64,000 bases of DNA from Ideonella paludis. Lineage in GTDB: Bacteria; Pseudomonadota; Gammaproteobacteria; Burkholderiales; Burkholderiaceae_C. Under the pieces are notes generated by a model. That model had not been told where the DNA came from and ran no database searches. It was given only the letters and a program-made list of their open reading frames with translations. The first letter of the stretch is position 1. Every line of letters starts with the position of its first letter. Of this stretch, positions 1-9,261 are shown one piece after another. A program made the translations under genes and the position numbers. The DNA is taken from assembly GCF_018069865.1 (NCBI RefSeq), contig NZ_JAGQDG010000006.1, positions 124,001 through 188,000 on the forward strand. Reading direction: 5' to 3'.

Positions 1-3000
1 ACTCAAGTGGACGGCAAGCCCATCAGCCCGGGCAACCCCGTCTCGCTGACCGACCCCGTGGGCAACCCCATCGGGACCGTCGCGCTCAACCCCGACGGCA
101 CCCTCACCTTCACGCCCGCTCCGGGCTATGAAGGCCCGGTGGACTTCCCCTACACCGTCACCGACGGCACCACGACCGACACCGCGAATGTTCACATCGT
201 GGTGAGTGACAACAACCGTCCGCCTCAAGCAGGCGACAACGTGGTCGACGGCCAAGAGGACACCCCCGTCACCTTCGATCCGCGCTCGAACGACTTCGAC
301 CCGGATACCGACCCTCTGACTATCACCGAAATCAATGGCCAGCCCATTGAGCCGGGCCAATCGGTCGACCTGCCGCAAGGCAAGGTCAGCATGAACCCGG
401 ATGGCACGCTGACCTTCACGCCCAAGGACAACTTCACCGGCCCGGTCACCTTTGACTACACCGTTGAGGATGGCCGCGGTGGCTCTGATGTGGCACAAGT
501 CACCATCAATGTCGCCAACACCAATGACTTGCCTGAAGGCACGGACAACACGCGGGGTACTGCGGAAGACACCGCGTATGTCCTGAAGACAGAGGACTTC
601 GGATTCAAGGATGTGGATGGCGACACCTTTGCCGGTGTGCGCATCGACAAAGTGCCGACCGCTGGCACCTTGACACTCAACGGTCAAGCCGTCGCGGCGG
701 GCCAGTTCGTGTCTGCACAAGACATTGCGGATGGCAAGCTCCAGTATGTGCCTGCAGCGAATGAGAATGGGCGCCCGTACGGTAGCTTCGATTTCTCCGT
801 GCAAGACAGCCAGGGCAGCTTTGACGCCAAGCCCAACACCTTCACCCTGAACGTCGGTGAGTTGGACGACAGCCCCTCAGCGGTCAATGACACCGCGACG
901 ACGGCTGAGGACACCGCCGTCATCGTGGACGTGCTGAAGAACGACAGCGACCCCGACAAGGAAGACACGCTGTCTATCGTGGCCATTGACGGCCAGCCCG
1001 CTGTGGTGGGCCAGCCTGTGAGCATCAGCAAAGACGGCGTGGTCATCGCCACCGTGACGCTGACGGCCGATGGCAAGCTCAGCGTGCTGCCCGCACCGAA
1101 CTACAACACCGAAGGCAAGGACCCGATCACCTTCGACTACACCATCACCGACGGGCGCACCGAGGTGAAGGCCAAGGTCGAGGTCGTGGTCACGCCGGTG
1201 AATGACGGCCCGAACGCGGTGGATGACAAGGCCACCATCGCCGAAGACACCCCACAAGTGGTCAAGCTGGTTGACAACGACAGCGACCCAGACAATGCCA
1301 AGGCCGACTTGAAGGTCACCAACATTGCAGGGCAAGACGTCAAGCCCGGCGACACCGTGGAGATCAAGGACCCGAGCGGTAAGTTGCTGGCCACCGTCAC
1401 GCTGAACCCGAACGGTCAAGATGTGACGGTCGACCCCGTGGCCAACTATGTCGGCCCGGTCGACTTCACCTACACCATCACAGATCCGCAAGGCCTGAAA
1501 GACACGGCCAATGTCACCGTCGATGTGGGCGGTGTGAATGACGCTCCGGAAGCCCGCCCCGACGTGGGTAACACCAATGAGGACACCTCCTTGGTGGTGA
1601 ACGCTGCCAACGGCGTGATCCAAAGCGGCTTGAGCGCGGACGGCAAAGACACGGACATTGATGGCGACAGCCTGAGCGTGTCGGCCGTGGCCTTTGGCAA
1701 TGTGGTGGGCACCGTCGGACAAGCCCTGCAAGGCAAGTACGGCGCCCTGACGCTGAATGCTGATGGCTCCTACTCTTTTGTGCCCAACAGCACGGCCAAC
1801 GCCTTGGACGATGGCGAGACCGGTCAAGACGTCTTCACCTACACCGTTACCGACCCAGGCGGCAAGACCTCCACCACGTCGCTGACCATCAACGTCACCG
1901 GTCGCAATGATGGTCCCGTGGCCATTGACGACTCGGGCAAGACCGACGAGGACAAGCCGGTCACGCTGAACCTGATCGCCAATGACAAGGATGACGATGG
2001 CGAGAAACTGACGATCACCCAGATCAACGGGCAGAACGTCAGCTCGGGCCAAGTCGTCCCTGTCAACGATGGCAAGGGCACCAAGATCGGTGACCTGCTG
2101 ATCAACGGCGACGGCACAGTCACCTTCACACCAGTTCAGGACTACAACGGCCCCGTCGACTTCAAGTACACCGTCTCCGATGGCACAGCGACCGACGAAG
2201 GTGCTGTCCATATTGACGTGGGGGCCGGTAACGACGCTCCTACTGCCCGTGACGACTTGGTCAATGGCCAAGAGGACAAGACCGTCACCTTTGACCCGGT
2301 AACGCCCAACGACACCGATCCGGACAAGGACCCGCTGACCATCACCCAAGTGGCCGGCAAGCCCATCTCGGTGGGCAACCCTGTGACGGTGCCCGAAGGC
2401 AAGGTCGAACTGAATCCGGACGGCACGTTGTCCTTCACGCCAAACAAGGACTTCAACGGCCCGGTCACCGTCACCTACACCATCAGTGATGGCAATGGCG
2501 GGACCAGCACCGCCAATATCAATCTGGACATCAAGGCTGTCAACGACAATCCGGATGCAGTCAATGACACCAAGGCCGTCACCGAAGACACACCGGCCAC
2601 CGGCAATGTGTTGGACAACGACACTGACGTGGACAAGGACAAGTTGTCGGTCACCGGCTTCACCATTGACACCAATGGCGATGGCACACCTGAGTCGTTC
2701 AATCCGGGCCAGAAGGCAAGCTTGGTCAATGCCGCTGGCAAGCCCATCGGCGACCTGACCATCAATGCGGATGGCAGCTTCACGTTCAACCCCGCCAAGG
2801 ATTACTTCGGCCCTGTACCTGTTGCAACTTACTCCATCACTGATGGCCAGGGAGGCGAGGACTCGGCCACCCTGACCCTGGGCGATGTGAAGCCAGTGGC
2901 TGACACTCCTGAAGGCACGGATGCCACCAAGACGACGGCTGAGGACACCGCTTACGGCGTGACCGCCGCCGACTTCGGCTTCAAGGACGTGGACGGCGAC

Positions 3001-6000
3001 ACCTTTGCCGCTGTGCGCATTGACACCTTGGCCACTAATGGCGTGCTCAAGTTGAACGGCGTGGACGTCACCCTGGGCCAGGAGATCTCGATTGCCGACA
3101 TCAACGCCGGCAAGCTGCAGTTCGTCCCGGATGCCAATGAGAACGGTGCTCCTTATGGCTCCTTCACCTTCTCCGTCAAGGACAGCTCGGGTGCCTTCGA
3201 TTTGGTGCCCAACACCCTGACCTTGAATGTCACCGCCCAGGCCGACACCCCCACGGGCGCCGACATCACCAAGACCACCAATGAAGACACGCCTTACGTC
3301 ATCGGCAAGGCTGACTTCGGCTTCGCCGATGTCGATGGCGACACCTTCAAGGCAGTCCGCGTGGACACCCTGCCGACCAATGGCACGCTCACCCTCAACG
3401 GCGTGCTGGTCACGGCCGGTCAGATCATCACCGTGGCTGACCTCGACGCGGGCAAGCTGCGCTTCGTGCCGGACGCCGACGAGAACGGCACGCCTTACGG
3501 CAACTTCACCTTCTCGGTGCAGGACTCGACCAACGCGTTCGACGCAGCGCCCAACACCTTCACGCTGAATGTGACTTCGGTGGCAGACACTCCGGAAGGC
3601 GCGGATGCCACCCGCACGACCAAGGAGTCGACACCGTACACCGTCCAAGCCAATGACTTTGGCTTCAGCGATGCAGATGGCGATACCTTTGCCGCTGTGC
3701 GCATCGACACCCTGGCCACCAACGGCGTTCTGAAGTTGAACGGCGCGGCCGTCACCCTGGGTCAGGAGATCTCGATTGCCGACATCAATGCCGGTAAGCT
3801 GCAGTTCGTCCCCGATGCCAACGAGAATGGCTCGCCCTATGCCAGCTTTACCTTCTCGGTCAAGGACAGCTCCGGCGCGTTCGACCTTGCCCCCAACACC
3901 TTGACCTTCAATGTGACGGACGTGGCCAACACACCTGATGGCACCGATGTCACGAAGACCACCACGGAGGACACTTCCTACACCATTGCAAAGGCTGACT
4001 TCGGGTTCAAGGACGCGGATGCCGGCGACAGTCTGAAGGCAGTTCGCATTGACACCCTGCCGAACAATGGCTCGCTCACCCTTAACGGTGTGCTCGTCAC
4101 CGCAGGTCAGATCATCTCTTCGGCCGACATCGAAGCCGGCAAGCTGAAATTTGTGCCGGACGCCAATGAAAACGGGACGCCTTACGGCAGCTTCACCTTC
4201 TCGGTGCAAGATTCGTCAGATCTGTTCGACACTGCTCCCAACACCTTCACCCTGAACGTGACCCCGGTCGCGGACACCCCAGAAGGCACGGATGCCACCA
4301 AGACTACGGCTGAGGACACCGCTTACGGCGTGACTGCCGCCGACTTCGGCTTCAAGGACGTGGACGGCGACACCTTTGCCGCTGTGCGCATCGACACCTT
4401 GGCTACCAATGGCGTGCTCAAGTTGAACGGCGTGGCCGTCACCCTGGGCCAGGAGATCTCGATTGCCGACATCAACGCCGGCAAGCTGCAGTTCGTCCCG
4501 GATGCCAATGAGAACGGTGCGCCTTACGGCTCCTTCACCTTCTCGGTCAAGGACAGCTCGGGTGCCTTCGACCTGGTGCCCAACACCCTGACCTTGAATG
4601 TCACTGCGGTGCCAGACACCCCCACGGGTGCCGACGTCACCAAGACCACCAATGAAGACACGCCTTACGTCATTGGCAAAGCCGACTTCGGCTTCGCCGA
4701 TGTGGACGGCGACACCTTCAAGGCCGTCCGTGTCGACACCCTGCCGACCAATGGCACGCTCACCCTCAACGGCGTGCTTGTCACGGCCGGTCAGGTCATC
4801 ACCGTGGCTGACCTCGACGCGGGCAAGCTGCGCTTCGTGCCGGACGCCGACGAGAACGGCACGCCTTACGGCAGCTTCACCTTCTCGGTGCAGGACTCGA
4901 CCAACGCGTTCGACGCAGCGCCCAACACCTTCACGCTGAATGTGACTCCGGTCGCGGACACCCCAGAAGGTACGGACGCCACCAAGACCACGGCGGAAGA
5001 CACCCCGTATGTGGTGACGGCGGCCGACTTCGGCTTCAAGGACGTGGACGGCGACACCTTTGCCGCTGTGCGCATCGACACCTTGGCTACCAATGGCGTG
5101 CTCAAGTTGAACGGCGTGGCCGTCACCCTGGGCCAGGAGATCTCGATTGCCGACATCAACGCCGGCAAGCTGCAGTTCGTCCCGGATGCCAATGAGAACG
5201 GTGCGCCTTACGGCTCCTTCACCTTCTCGGTCAAGGACAGCTCGGGTGCCTTCGACCTGGTGCCCAACACCCTGACCTTGAATGTCACTGCGGTGCCAGA
5301 CACCCCCACGGGTGCCGACGTCACCAAGACCACCAATGAAGACACGCCTTACGTCATTGGCAAAGCCGACTTCGGCTTCGCCGATGTGGACGGCGACACC
5401 TTCAAGGCCGTCCGTGTCGACACCCTGCCGACCAATGGCACGCTCACCCTCAACGGCGTGCTTGTCACGGCCGGTCAGGTCATCACCGTGGCTGACCTCG
5501 ACGCGGGCAAGCTGCGCTTCGTGCCGGACGCCGACGAGAACGGCACGCCTTACGGCAGCTTCACCTTCTCGGTGCAGGACTCGACCAACGCGTTCGACGC
5601 AGCGCCCAACACCTTCACGCTGAATGTGACTCCGGTCGCGGACACCCCAGAAGGTACGGACGCCACCAAGACCACGGCGGAAGACACCCCGTATGTGGTG
5701 ACGGCGGCCGACTTCGGCTTCAAGGACGTGGACGGTGACACCTTCGCCGGTGTGCGCATTGACACCTTGGCCACCAATGGCGTGCTCAAGTTGAACGGCG
5801 TGGCCGTCACCCTGGGCCAGGAGATCTCGATTGCCGACATCAACGCTGGCAAGCTGCAGTTCGTCCCGGATGCCAATGAGAACGGTGCGCCTTACGGCTC
5901 CTTCACCTTCTCGGTCAAGGACAGCTCCGGCGCCTTCGACTTGGTGCCCAACACCCTGACCTTGAATGTCACTGCGGTGCCAGACACCCCCACGGGTGCC

Positions 6001-8202
6001 GACGTCACCAAGACGACCAATGAAGACACGCCTTACGTCATTGGCAAAGCCGACTTCGGCTTCGCCGATGTGGATGGCGACACCTTCAAGGCCGTCCGTG
6101 TCGACACCCTGCCGACCAATGGCACGCTCACCCTCAACGGCGTGCTTGTCACGGCCGGTCAGATCATCACCGTGGCTGACCTCGACGCGGGCAAGCTGCG
6201 CTTCGTGCCGGACGCCAACGAGAACGGCACGCCTTACGGCAGCTTCACCTTCTCGGTGCAGGACTCGTCGAATGCGTTTGACTTGGTGCCCAACACCTTC
6301 ACCTTGAACGTGACGTCTTTGCCCGACACCCCTGACAGCCAGGATGTCACCCGCACCACGAACGAGGACGTCAACTACATCGTCAAGTTGGCTGACTTCG
6401 CCTACGCAGATGGTGATGGTGATGCTTTTGCCAGCGTCGTGATTTCGAGTCTGCCGACTAACGGTCAGTTGCTGTTCAATGGCCTAGCGGTCACCGTGGG
6501 TCAGACCATCAACACGGCCGACATTACTGCCGGCAAGCTGGTGTTTGCTCCTGACCTGCATGAAAGCGGCACCAACTACGCCACCTTCACCTTCCAAGTG
6601 AAGGACAGCACCGGCGCGCTGGATGCCACGCCCAACACCTTCACCATGAACGTGACGGCTGTGCCAGATGCCCCCACACTGGCGGTGGGTGCCAAGAGCT
6701 TCTCCATCGCGGAGAACTTCGAGAGCGTGAACCTAGGCGGCACCTACTTCAAGAACATCGACCCCACCACGCTGACCGGTGGCATCTGGCGTACCGACAA
6801 CAAGGCGGTGGGCACCAATCCCAAATCCGTCGAAATTGCCGAGTTCGCCAACACCACCTGGTATGGCGCCACCAGCAACGGCACCAATGGCACCCGCGCC
6901 ATTGAGCTGGAACAGAACCCTGGCGATCGCTCGAACCTGTTCACTGAAATCGCCGTTGAGAAGGGTGAAGTGTTCTCGTTCTCCTTTGATGCGGCTGCGC
7001 GTCTCAGGAACAATGGGGCGGACATCACCAACAAGACGTCGGTCTTCTATGTGTACTGGGAAGGCCAGTTGGTCTACACCTTCAACTCCTTGAGCGGCAC
7101 CTTCACCAACTTCCAGATGGACTTGGTTGCCACTCAGACGGGCAATGCACGTCTGGAGTTCATTGCCGGTGACTCCGACTCCTTCGGTGCCATGGTTGAC
7201 AACATCAAGGTCGATCTGCGCCAGAACACCGGGGTGCAAGGCTACGTCGTCAACGTGCCGGACCTCACCGCTGGTTTGGTGGACAAGGACGGCTCTGAGA
7301 CCTTGGCTCTGCGGGTTGAAGCGATTCCGGTGGGCGCAGTGCTGACCGACGGCGTCAACTCCTTCACCTCGGCTGCTGGCGCCACCACCGCCACCATCAC
7401 AGGTTGGGACCTCACCAAGATCTCGCTGCTGCCGCCTGCGGCATTCTCCGGCACCATTGACCTCACTGTGGTCGCGACAGCCACGGAGGCCTCTAACAAC
7501 ACCTCAGTGAGTACCTCCAAGCAGGTGCAGCTGACGGTCTTGGCAGATGCCAACAACCAGTACGGCGCCGCCGCGGATGACACCCTGGCAGGTACTGCCA
7601 ATGCGGACCGTCTCTGGGGCTTCGAAGGCAATGACCGCCTGTCGGGTGCTGCTGGCAATGACACCGTCATTGGCGGCGCTGGTAACGACACCCTGGCCGG
7701 CGACGATGGCAACGACCTCTTGGACGGAAGTGCGGGCACAGACAGCCTGGCCGGTGGCTTGGGCATCGACACCCTGCAAGGTGGCATCGGCAACGACACC
7801 TTGACGGGTAATGACGGCAATGACGTCTTCCGTTGGTCGCTGGGCGATGGTGGCACGGCTGGAGCGCCGACCCGAGACGTCATCACTGACTTCTCGACCT
7901 CGGCTGTGGGTGGCGACATCCTTGACCTTCGTGACCTGTTGCAGGGTGAAGAGGTCAATGTGACGACTAATCTGCACAACTACATCGACATCGACACCAC
8001 CTCTGTGGCTGGCCAGACCATCATTCGAATCAGTACCACGGGTGGCTTCACCAACGGTGTCTATGACGCCAGCAAAGAAGATCAGTCCATCACGCTCAGC
8101 AACATCAATCTGCGTGCAGCATTGGGTCGGCCGAATGGCACTGACCTCGAGTTGCTGACCGATTTGTTTGCGCGTAAGCAGTTGATCATCGACGGGGTCT
8201 GA
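1..8202 (+). CDS. Giant RTX/cadherin-like repeat adhesin, type I secreted (5' end outside window)
   Basis: The frame is open from base 1, so this is the C-terminal part (over 2,700 residues) of a larger surface protein. It begins with about eight Bap/cadherin-like domains of roughly 100 residues, each opening with an ND(A/G)PxA-type motif. Ten alternating 114-residue repeats follow (bases 2896-6318), then one diverged repeat. A non-repetitive beta-rich domain lies at about 6700-7240. Bases 7550-7850 encode RTX nonapeptides such as GGAGNDTLAG, which bind Ca2+. The end (VITDFSTSAVGGDILDLRDL) resembles the C-terminal secretion region of LapA-type substrates. With lapD and lapG next door it is most likely a LapA-like biofilm adhesin held in the outer membrane. 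The N-terminal retention domain with the LapG cleavage site is not visible, nor is a cognate ABC transporter. Confidence 0.9.
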   Translation, partial: TQVDGKPISPGNPVSLTDPVGNPIGTVALNPDGTLTFTPAPGYEGPVDFPYTVTDGTTTDTANVHIVVSDNNRPPQAGDNVVDGQEDTPVTFDPRSNDFDPDTDPLTITEINGQPIEPGQSVDLPQGKVSMNPDGTLTFTPKDNFTGPVTFDYTVEDGRGGSDVAQVTINVANTNDLPEGTDNTRGTAEDTAYVLKTEDFGFKDVDGDTFAGVRIDKVPTAGTLTLNGQAVAAGQFVSAQDIADGKLQYVPAANENGRPYGSFDFSVQDSQGSFDAKPNTFTLNVGELDDSPSAVNDTATTAEDTAVIVDVLKNDSDPDKEDTLSIVAIDGQPAVVGQPVSISKDGVVIATVTLTADGKLSVLPAPNYNTEGKDPITFDYTITDGRTEVKAKVEVVVTPVNDGPNAVDDKATIAEDTPQVVKLVDNDSDPDNAKADLKVTNIAGQDVKPGDTVEIKDPSGKLLATVTLNPNGQDVTVDPVANYVGPVDFTYTITDPQGLKDTANVTVDVGGVNDAPEARPDVGNTNEDTSLVVNAANGVIQSGLSADGKDTDIDGDSLSVSAVAFGNVVGTVGQALQGKYGALTLNADGSYSFVPNSTANALDDGETGQDVFTYTVTDPGGKTSTTSLTINVTGRNDGPVAIDDSGKTDEDKPVTLNLIANDKDDDGEKLTITQINGQNVSSGQVVPVNDGKGTKIGDLLINGDGTVTFTPVQDYNGPVDFKYTVSDGTATDEGAVHIDVGAGNDAPTARDDLVNGQEDKTVTFDPVTPNDTDPDKDPLTITQVAGKPISVGNPVTVPEGKVELNPDGTLSFTPNKDFNGPVTVTYTISDGNGGTSTANINLDIKAVNDNPDAVNDTKAVTEDTPATGNVLDNDTDVDKDKLSVTGFTIDTNGDGTPESFNPGQKASLVNAAGKPIGDLTINADGSFTFNPAKDYFGPVPVATYSITDGQGGEDSATLTLGDVKPVADTPEGTDATKTTAEDTAYGVTAADFGFKDVDGDTFAAVRIDTLATNGVLKLNGVDVTLGQEISIADINAGKLQFVPDANENGAPYGSFTFSVKDSSGAFDLVPNTLTLNVTAQADTPTGADITKTTNEDTPYVIGKADFGFADVDGDTFKAVRVDTLPTNGTLTLNGVLVTAGQIITVADLDAGKLRFVPDADENGTPYGNFTFSVQDSTNAFDAAPNTFTLNVTSVADTPEGADATRTTKESTPYTVQANDFGFSDADGDTFAAVRIDTLATNGVLKLNGAAVTLGQEISIADINAGKLQFVPDANENGSPYASFTFSVKDSSGAFDLAPNTLTFNVTDVANTPDGTDVTKTTTEDTSYTIAKADFGFKDADAGDSLKAVRIDTLPNNGSLTLNGVLVTAGQIISSADIEAGKLKFVPDANENGTPYGSFTFSVQDSSDLFDTAPNTFTLNVTPVADTPEGTDATKTTAEDTAYGVTAADFGFKDVDGDTFAAVRIDTLATNGVLKLNGVAVTLGQEISIADINAGKLQFVPDANENGAPYGSFTFSVKDSSGAFDLVPNTLTLNVTAVPDTPTGADVTKTTNEDTPYVIGKADFGFADVDGDTFKAVRVDTLPTNGTLTLNGVLVTAGQVITVADLDAGKLRFVPDADENGTPYGSFTFSVQDSTNAFDAAPNTFTLNVTPVADTPEGTDATKTTAEDTPYVVTAADFGFKDVDGDTFAAVRIDTLATNGVLKLNGVAVTLGQEISIADINAGKLQFVPDANENGAPYGSFTFSVKDSSGAFDLVPNTLTLNVTAVPDTPTGADVTKTTNEDTPYVIGKADFGFADVDGDTFKAVRVDTLPTNGTLTLNGVLVTAGQVITVADLDAGKLRFVPDADENGTPYGSFTFSVQDSTNAFDAAPNTFTLNVTPVADTPEGTDATKTTAEDTPYVVTAADFGFKDVDGDTFAGVRIDTLATNGVLKLNGVAVTLGQEISIADINAGKLQFVPDANENGAPYGSFTFSVKDSSGAFDLVPNTLTLNVTAVPDTPTGADVTKTTNEDTPYVIGKADFGFADVDGDTFKAVRVDTLPTNGTLTLNGVLVTAGQIITVADLDAGKLRFVPDANENGTPYGSFTFSVQDSSNAFDLVPNTFTLNVTSLPDTPDSQDVTRTTNEDVNYIVKLADFAYADGDGDAFASVVISSLPTNGQLLFNGLAVTVGQTINTADITAGKLVFAPDLHESGTNYATFTFQVKDSTGALDATPNTFTMNVTAVPDAPTLAVGAKSFSIAENFESVNLGGTYFKNIDPTTLTGGIWRTDNKAVGTNPKSVEIAEFANTTWYGATSNGTNGTRAIELEQNPGDRSNLFTEIAVEKGEVFSFSFDAAARLRNNGADITNKTSVFYVYWEGQLVYTFNSLSGTFTNFQMDLVATQTGNARLEFIAGDSDSFGAMVDNIKVDLRQNTGVQGYVVNVPDLTAGLVDKDGSETLALRVEAIPVGAVLTDGVNSFTSAAGATTATITGWDLTKISLLPPAAFSGTIDLTVVATATEASNNTSVSTSKQVQLTVLADANNQYGAAADDTLAGTANADRLWGFEGNDRLSGAAGNDTVIGGAGNDTLAGDDGNDLLDGSAGTDSLAGGLGIDTLQGGIGNDTLTGNDGNDVFRWSLGDGGTAGAPTRDVITDFSTSAVGGDILDLRDLLQGEEVNVTTNLHNYIDIDTTSVAGQTIIRISTTGGFTNGVYDASKEDQSITLSNINLRAALGRPNGTDLELLTDLFARKQLIIDGV
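2896..6318 (+). repeat. Higher-order tandem repeat: five A-B pairs of 342-nt units
   Basis: Two related unit types alternate inside the adhesin gene. Type A carries FKDVDGDTFAAVRIDTLATN and type B carries FADVDGDTFKAVRVDTLPTN. Each unit is 114 codons and each A-B pair is 684 nt. Pairs start at about 2896, 3580, 4267, 4951 and 5635. The B unit at 3922-4266 has one extra codon (DADAGDS in place of DVDGDT). A more diverged eleventh unit follows at about 6319-6660. Confidence 0.9.
4345..5712 (+). repeat. Near-identical 684-nt direct tandem duplication
   Basis: By eye, bases from about 4345 to 5028 recur with no visible change at about 5029 to 5712, including synonymous positions. Older pairs upstream differ at many third positions. 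A third copy from about 5713 is close but has scattered substitutions. This points to a recent duplication or gene conversion of one A-B pair. Confidence 0.8.
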
Positions 8203-8207
8203 GGCAT

Positions 8208-8280
8208 CTACCCGCCATAGGCGGGTAGCTCATCCCGCCTAAGCCGTACCCGCTCCTGGAGTTGGTACGGCTTTTTCTTT
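8208..8280 (+). terminator. Terminator region after the adhesin gene (two hairpins)
   Basis: A 9-bp stem (CTACCCGCC / GGCGGGTAG, 8208-8228) starts 5 nt after the adhesin stop. A second stem, AAGCCGTACC / GGTACGGCTT (8241-8250 with 8264-8273), is followed by a T-rich tail. The second hairpin is a standard intrinsic terminator and ends just before the convergent gene's stop codon. Confidence 0.85.
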
Positions 8281-9250
8281 AGCGGTGCGTCAGCAGGTAG
8301 TGCAGACGCCTCGCCCAGCGCTGCCATCCGAGATAGCGCGGCTGTGCCAAAAAGCTTTGCCGAAAGCGCGAAGGGACGCGCGCATCGTCGAGCCAATCCC
8401 CTTCAAACAGACGCGCGGCGCGTTGCTGTCCTGCGGTGCTGGTCGCCTCCCATCGAGGAATGAACGCGTCAGGAAAGTACGGCACATCGTAAAAGTACTT
8501 GCATGCCGCCACGCGATAGATGGGCAAGGCGGGACGCAAGACTTTCGCAAAGCCAGACAGGGCCGAGGAGCACTTCAGCACCAAGGCACAGCGCGACAGC
8601 AATACGCAATCCAGCAGCGCACGGTCAGCTCGATCTTGGTCCTGCACGCCGCTCTTGTGGAAGCTCACAGCCCCGAGGTTTCGCACCTCGCGCTCCGGGA
8701 ATCGCTGGCGCGCCGCGCTGACAAACCCTGCTTCGTCCGTCGCAATGAACAGCGTCTTGAGATGAGGATGCGCTTTGAACGCCTCGTCGGCGGCAGACAG
8801 CATGTCGTCGTAGCTCACCGGATTGGTGTCGTGCAGCGCTTGGTTCTTATCGGTCCCGCGGTAATGCAGGCCCAGCGTGCCCTCAGTCAGAGCAAACTCA
8901 TCTGCACGCTGCTCGATGCGAGCAGGGACCTTGAAAAAGCGGTGCCACAGCGCATGCAGCCCCGGCCAATCATCGCCGAGCGCACTCAATGCACGTGACC
9001 TCAAGGCCAGCAGACTGCGCTCGACCCGCGGGCCTTCAGCAGGGGTGTAGGCCAAGTCAAAGACACCAGGCAGAACCACATGGTCTGGCCCCTGACCGTA
9101 GAAACGAGAGCGGATACCCCACTCGGGCCACCGTCCCTCACTCTGAAGTGAGGGAAGAATCTCGAAGACCCAAAGCACGATTTGCCCGAAGAGACCCTCT
9201 TCTAGATCGTGGAGTTCAGTGGTGATGGTCCAGTGTTTACAGCCTGTCAT
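8279..9250 (-). CDS. Fucosyltransferase-like (NodZ/O-fucosyltransferase fold) protein
   Basis: This 323-residue protein carries LHYRGTDK at residues 128-135. The motif matches the HxRxTDK-type signature of alpha-1,6- and O-fucosyltransferase-like enzymes, where it takes part in GDP-sugar binding. A later segment (LKTLFIATDEAGF, then LLDCVLLSRCALVLKCSSALSGFA) resembles the conserved second half of that fold. No signal peptide or membrane segment is visible, so it is probably cytoplasmic. I chose the ATG at 9250; an upstream extension would run into lapD. It starts 11 nt after the lapD stop and is probably cotranscribed with lapG and lapD. That context suggests it may glycosylate the adhesin or make another surface glycan, but substrate and donor are unknown. 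The family call is moderate. Confidence 0.65.
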   Translation of the reverse strand: MTGCKHWTITTELHDLEEGLFGQIVLWVFEILPSLQSEGRWPEWGIRSRFYGQGPDHVVLPGVFDLAYTPAEGPRVERSLLALRSRALSALGDDWPGLHALWHRFFKVPARIEQRADEFALTEGTLGLHYRGTDKNQALHDTNPVSYDDMLSAADEAFKAHPHLKTLFIATDEAGFVSAARQRFPEREVRNLGAVSFHKSGVQDQDRADRALLDCVLLSRCALVLKCSSALSGFAKVLRPALPIYRVAACKYFYDVPYFPDAFIPRWEATSTAGQQRAARLFEGDWLDDARVPSRFRQSFLAQPRYLGWQRWARRLHYLLTHR

Positions 9251-9261
9251 TCCAACTCGCG

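Noticed and set aside
877-4209. 1,110-codon open frame antisense to the adhesin gene
   Set aside because: It follows the periodic repeat of the sense gene, has repetitive His/Gly/Val/Asp-rich content and no recognisable domain. It is a shadow of biased codons in a GC-rich repetitive gene.
2896-6318. CRISPR array or integron from the regular repeats
   Set aside because: Repeats are 342/684 nt, in frame and protein-coding, with no spacers.
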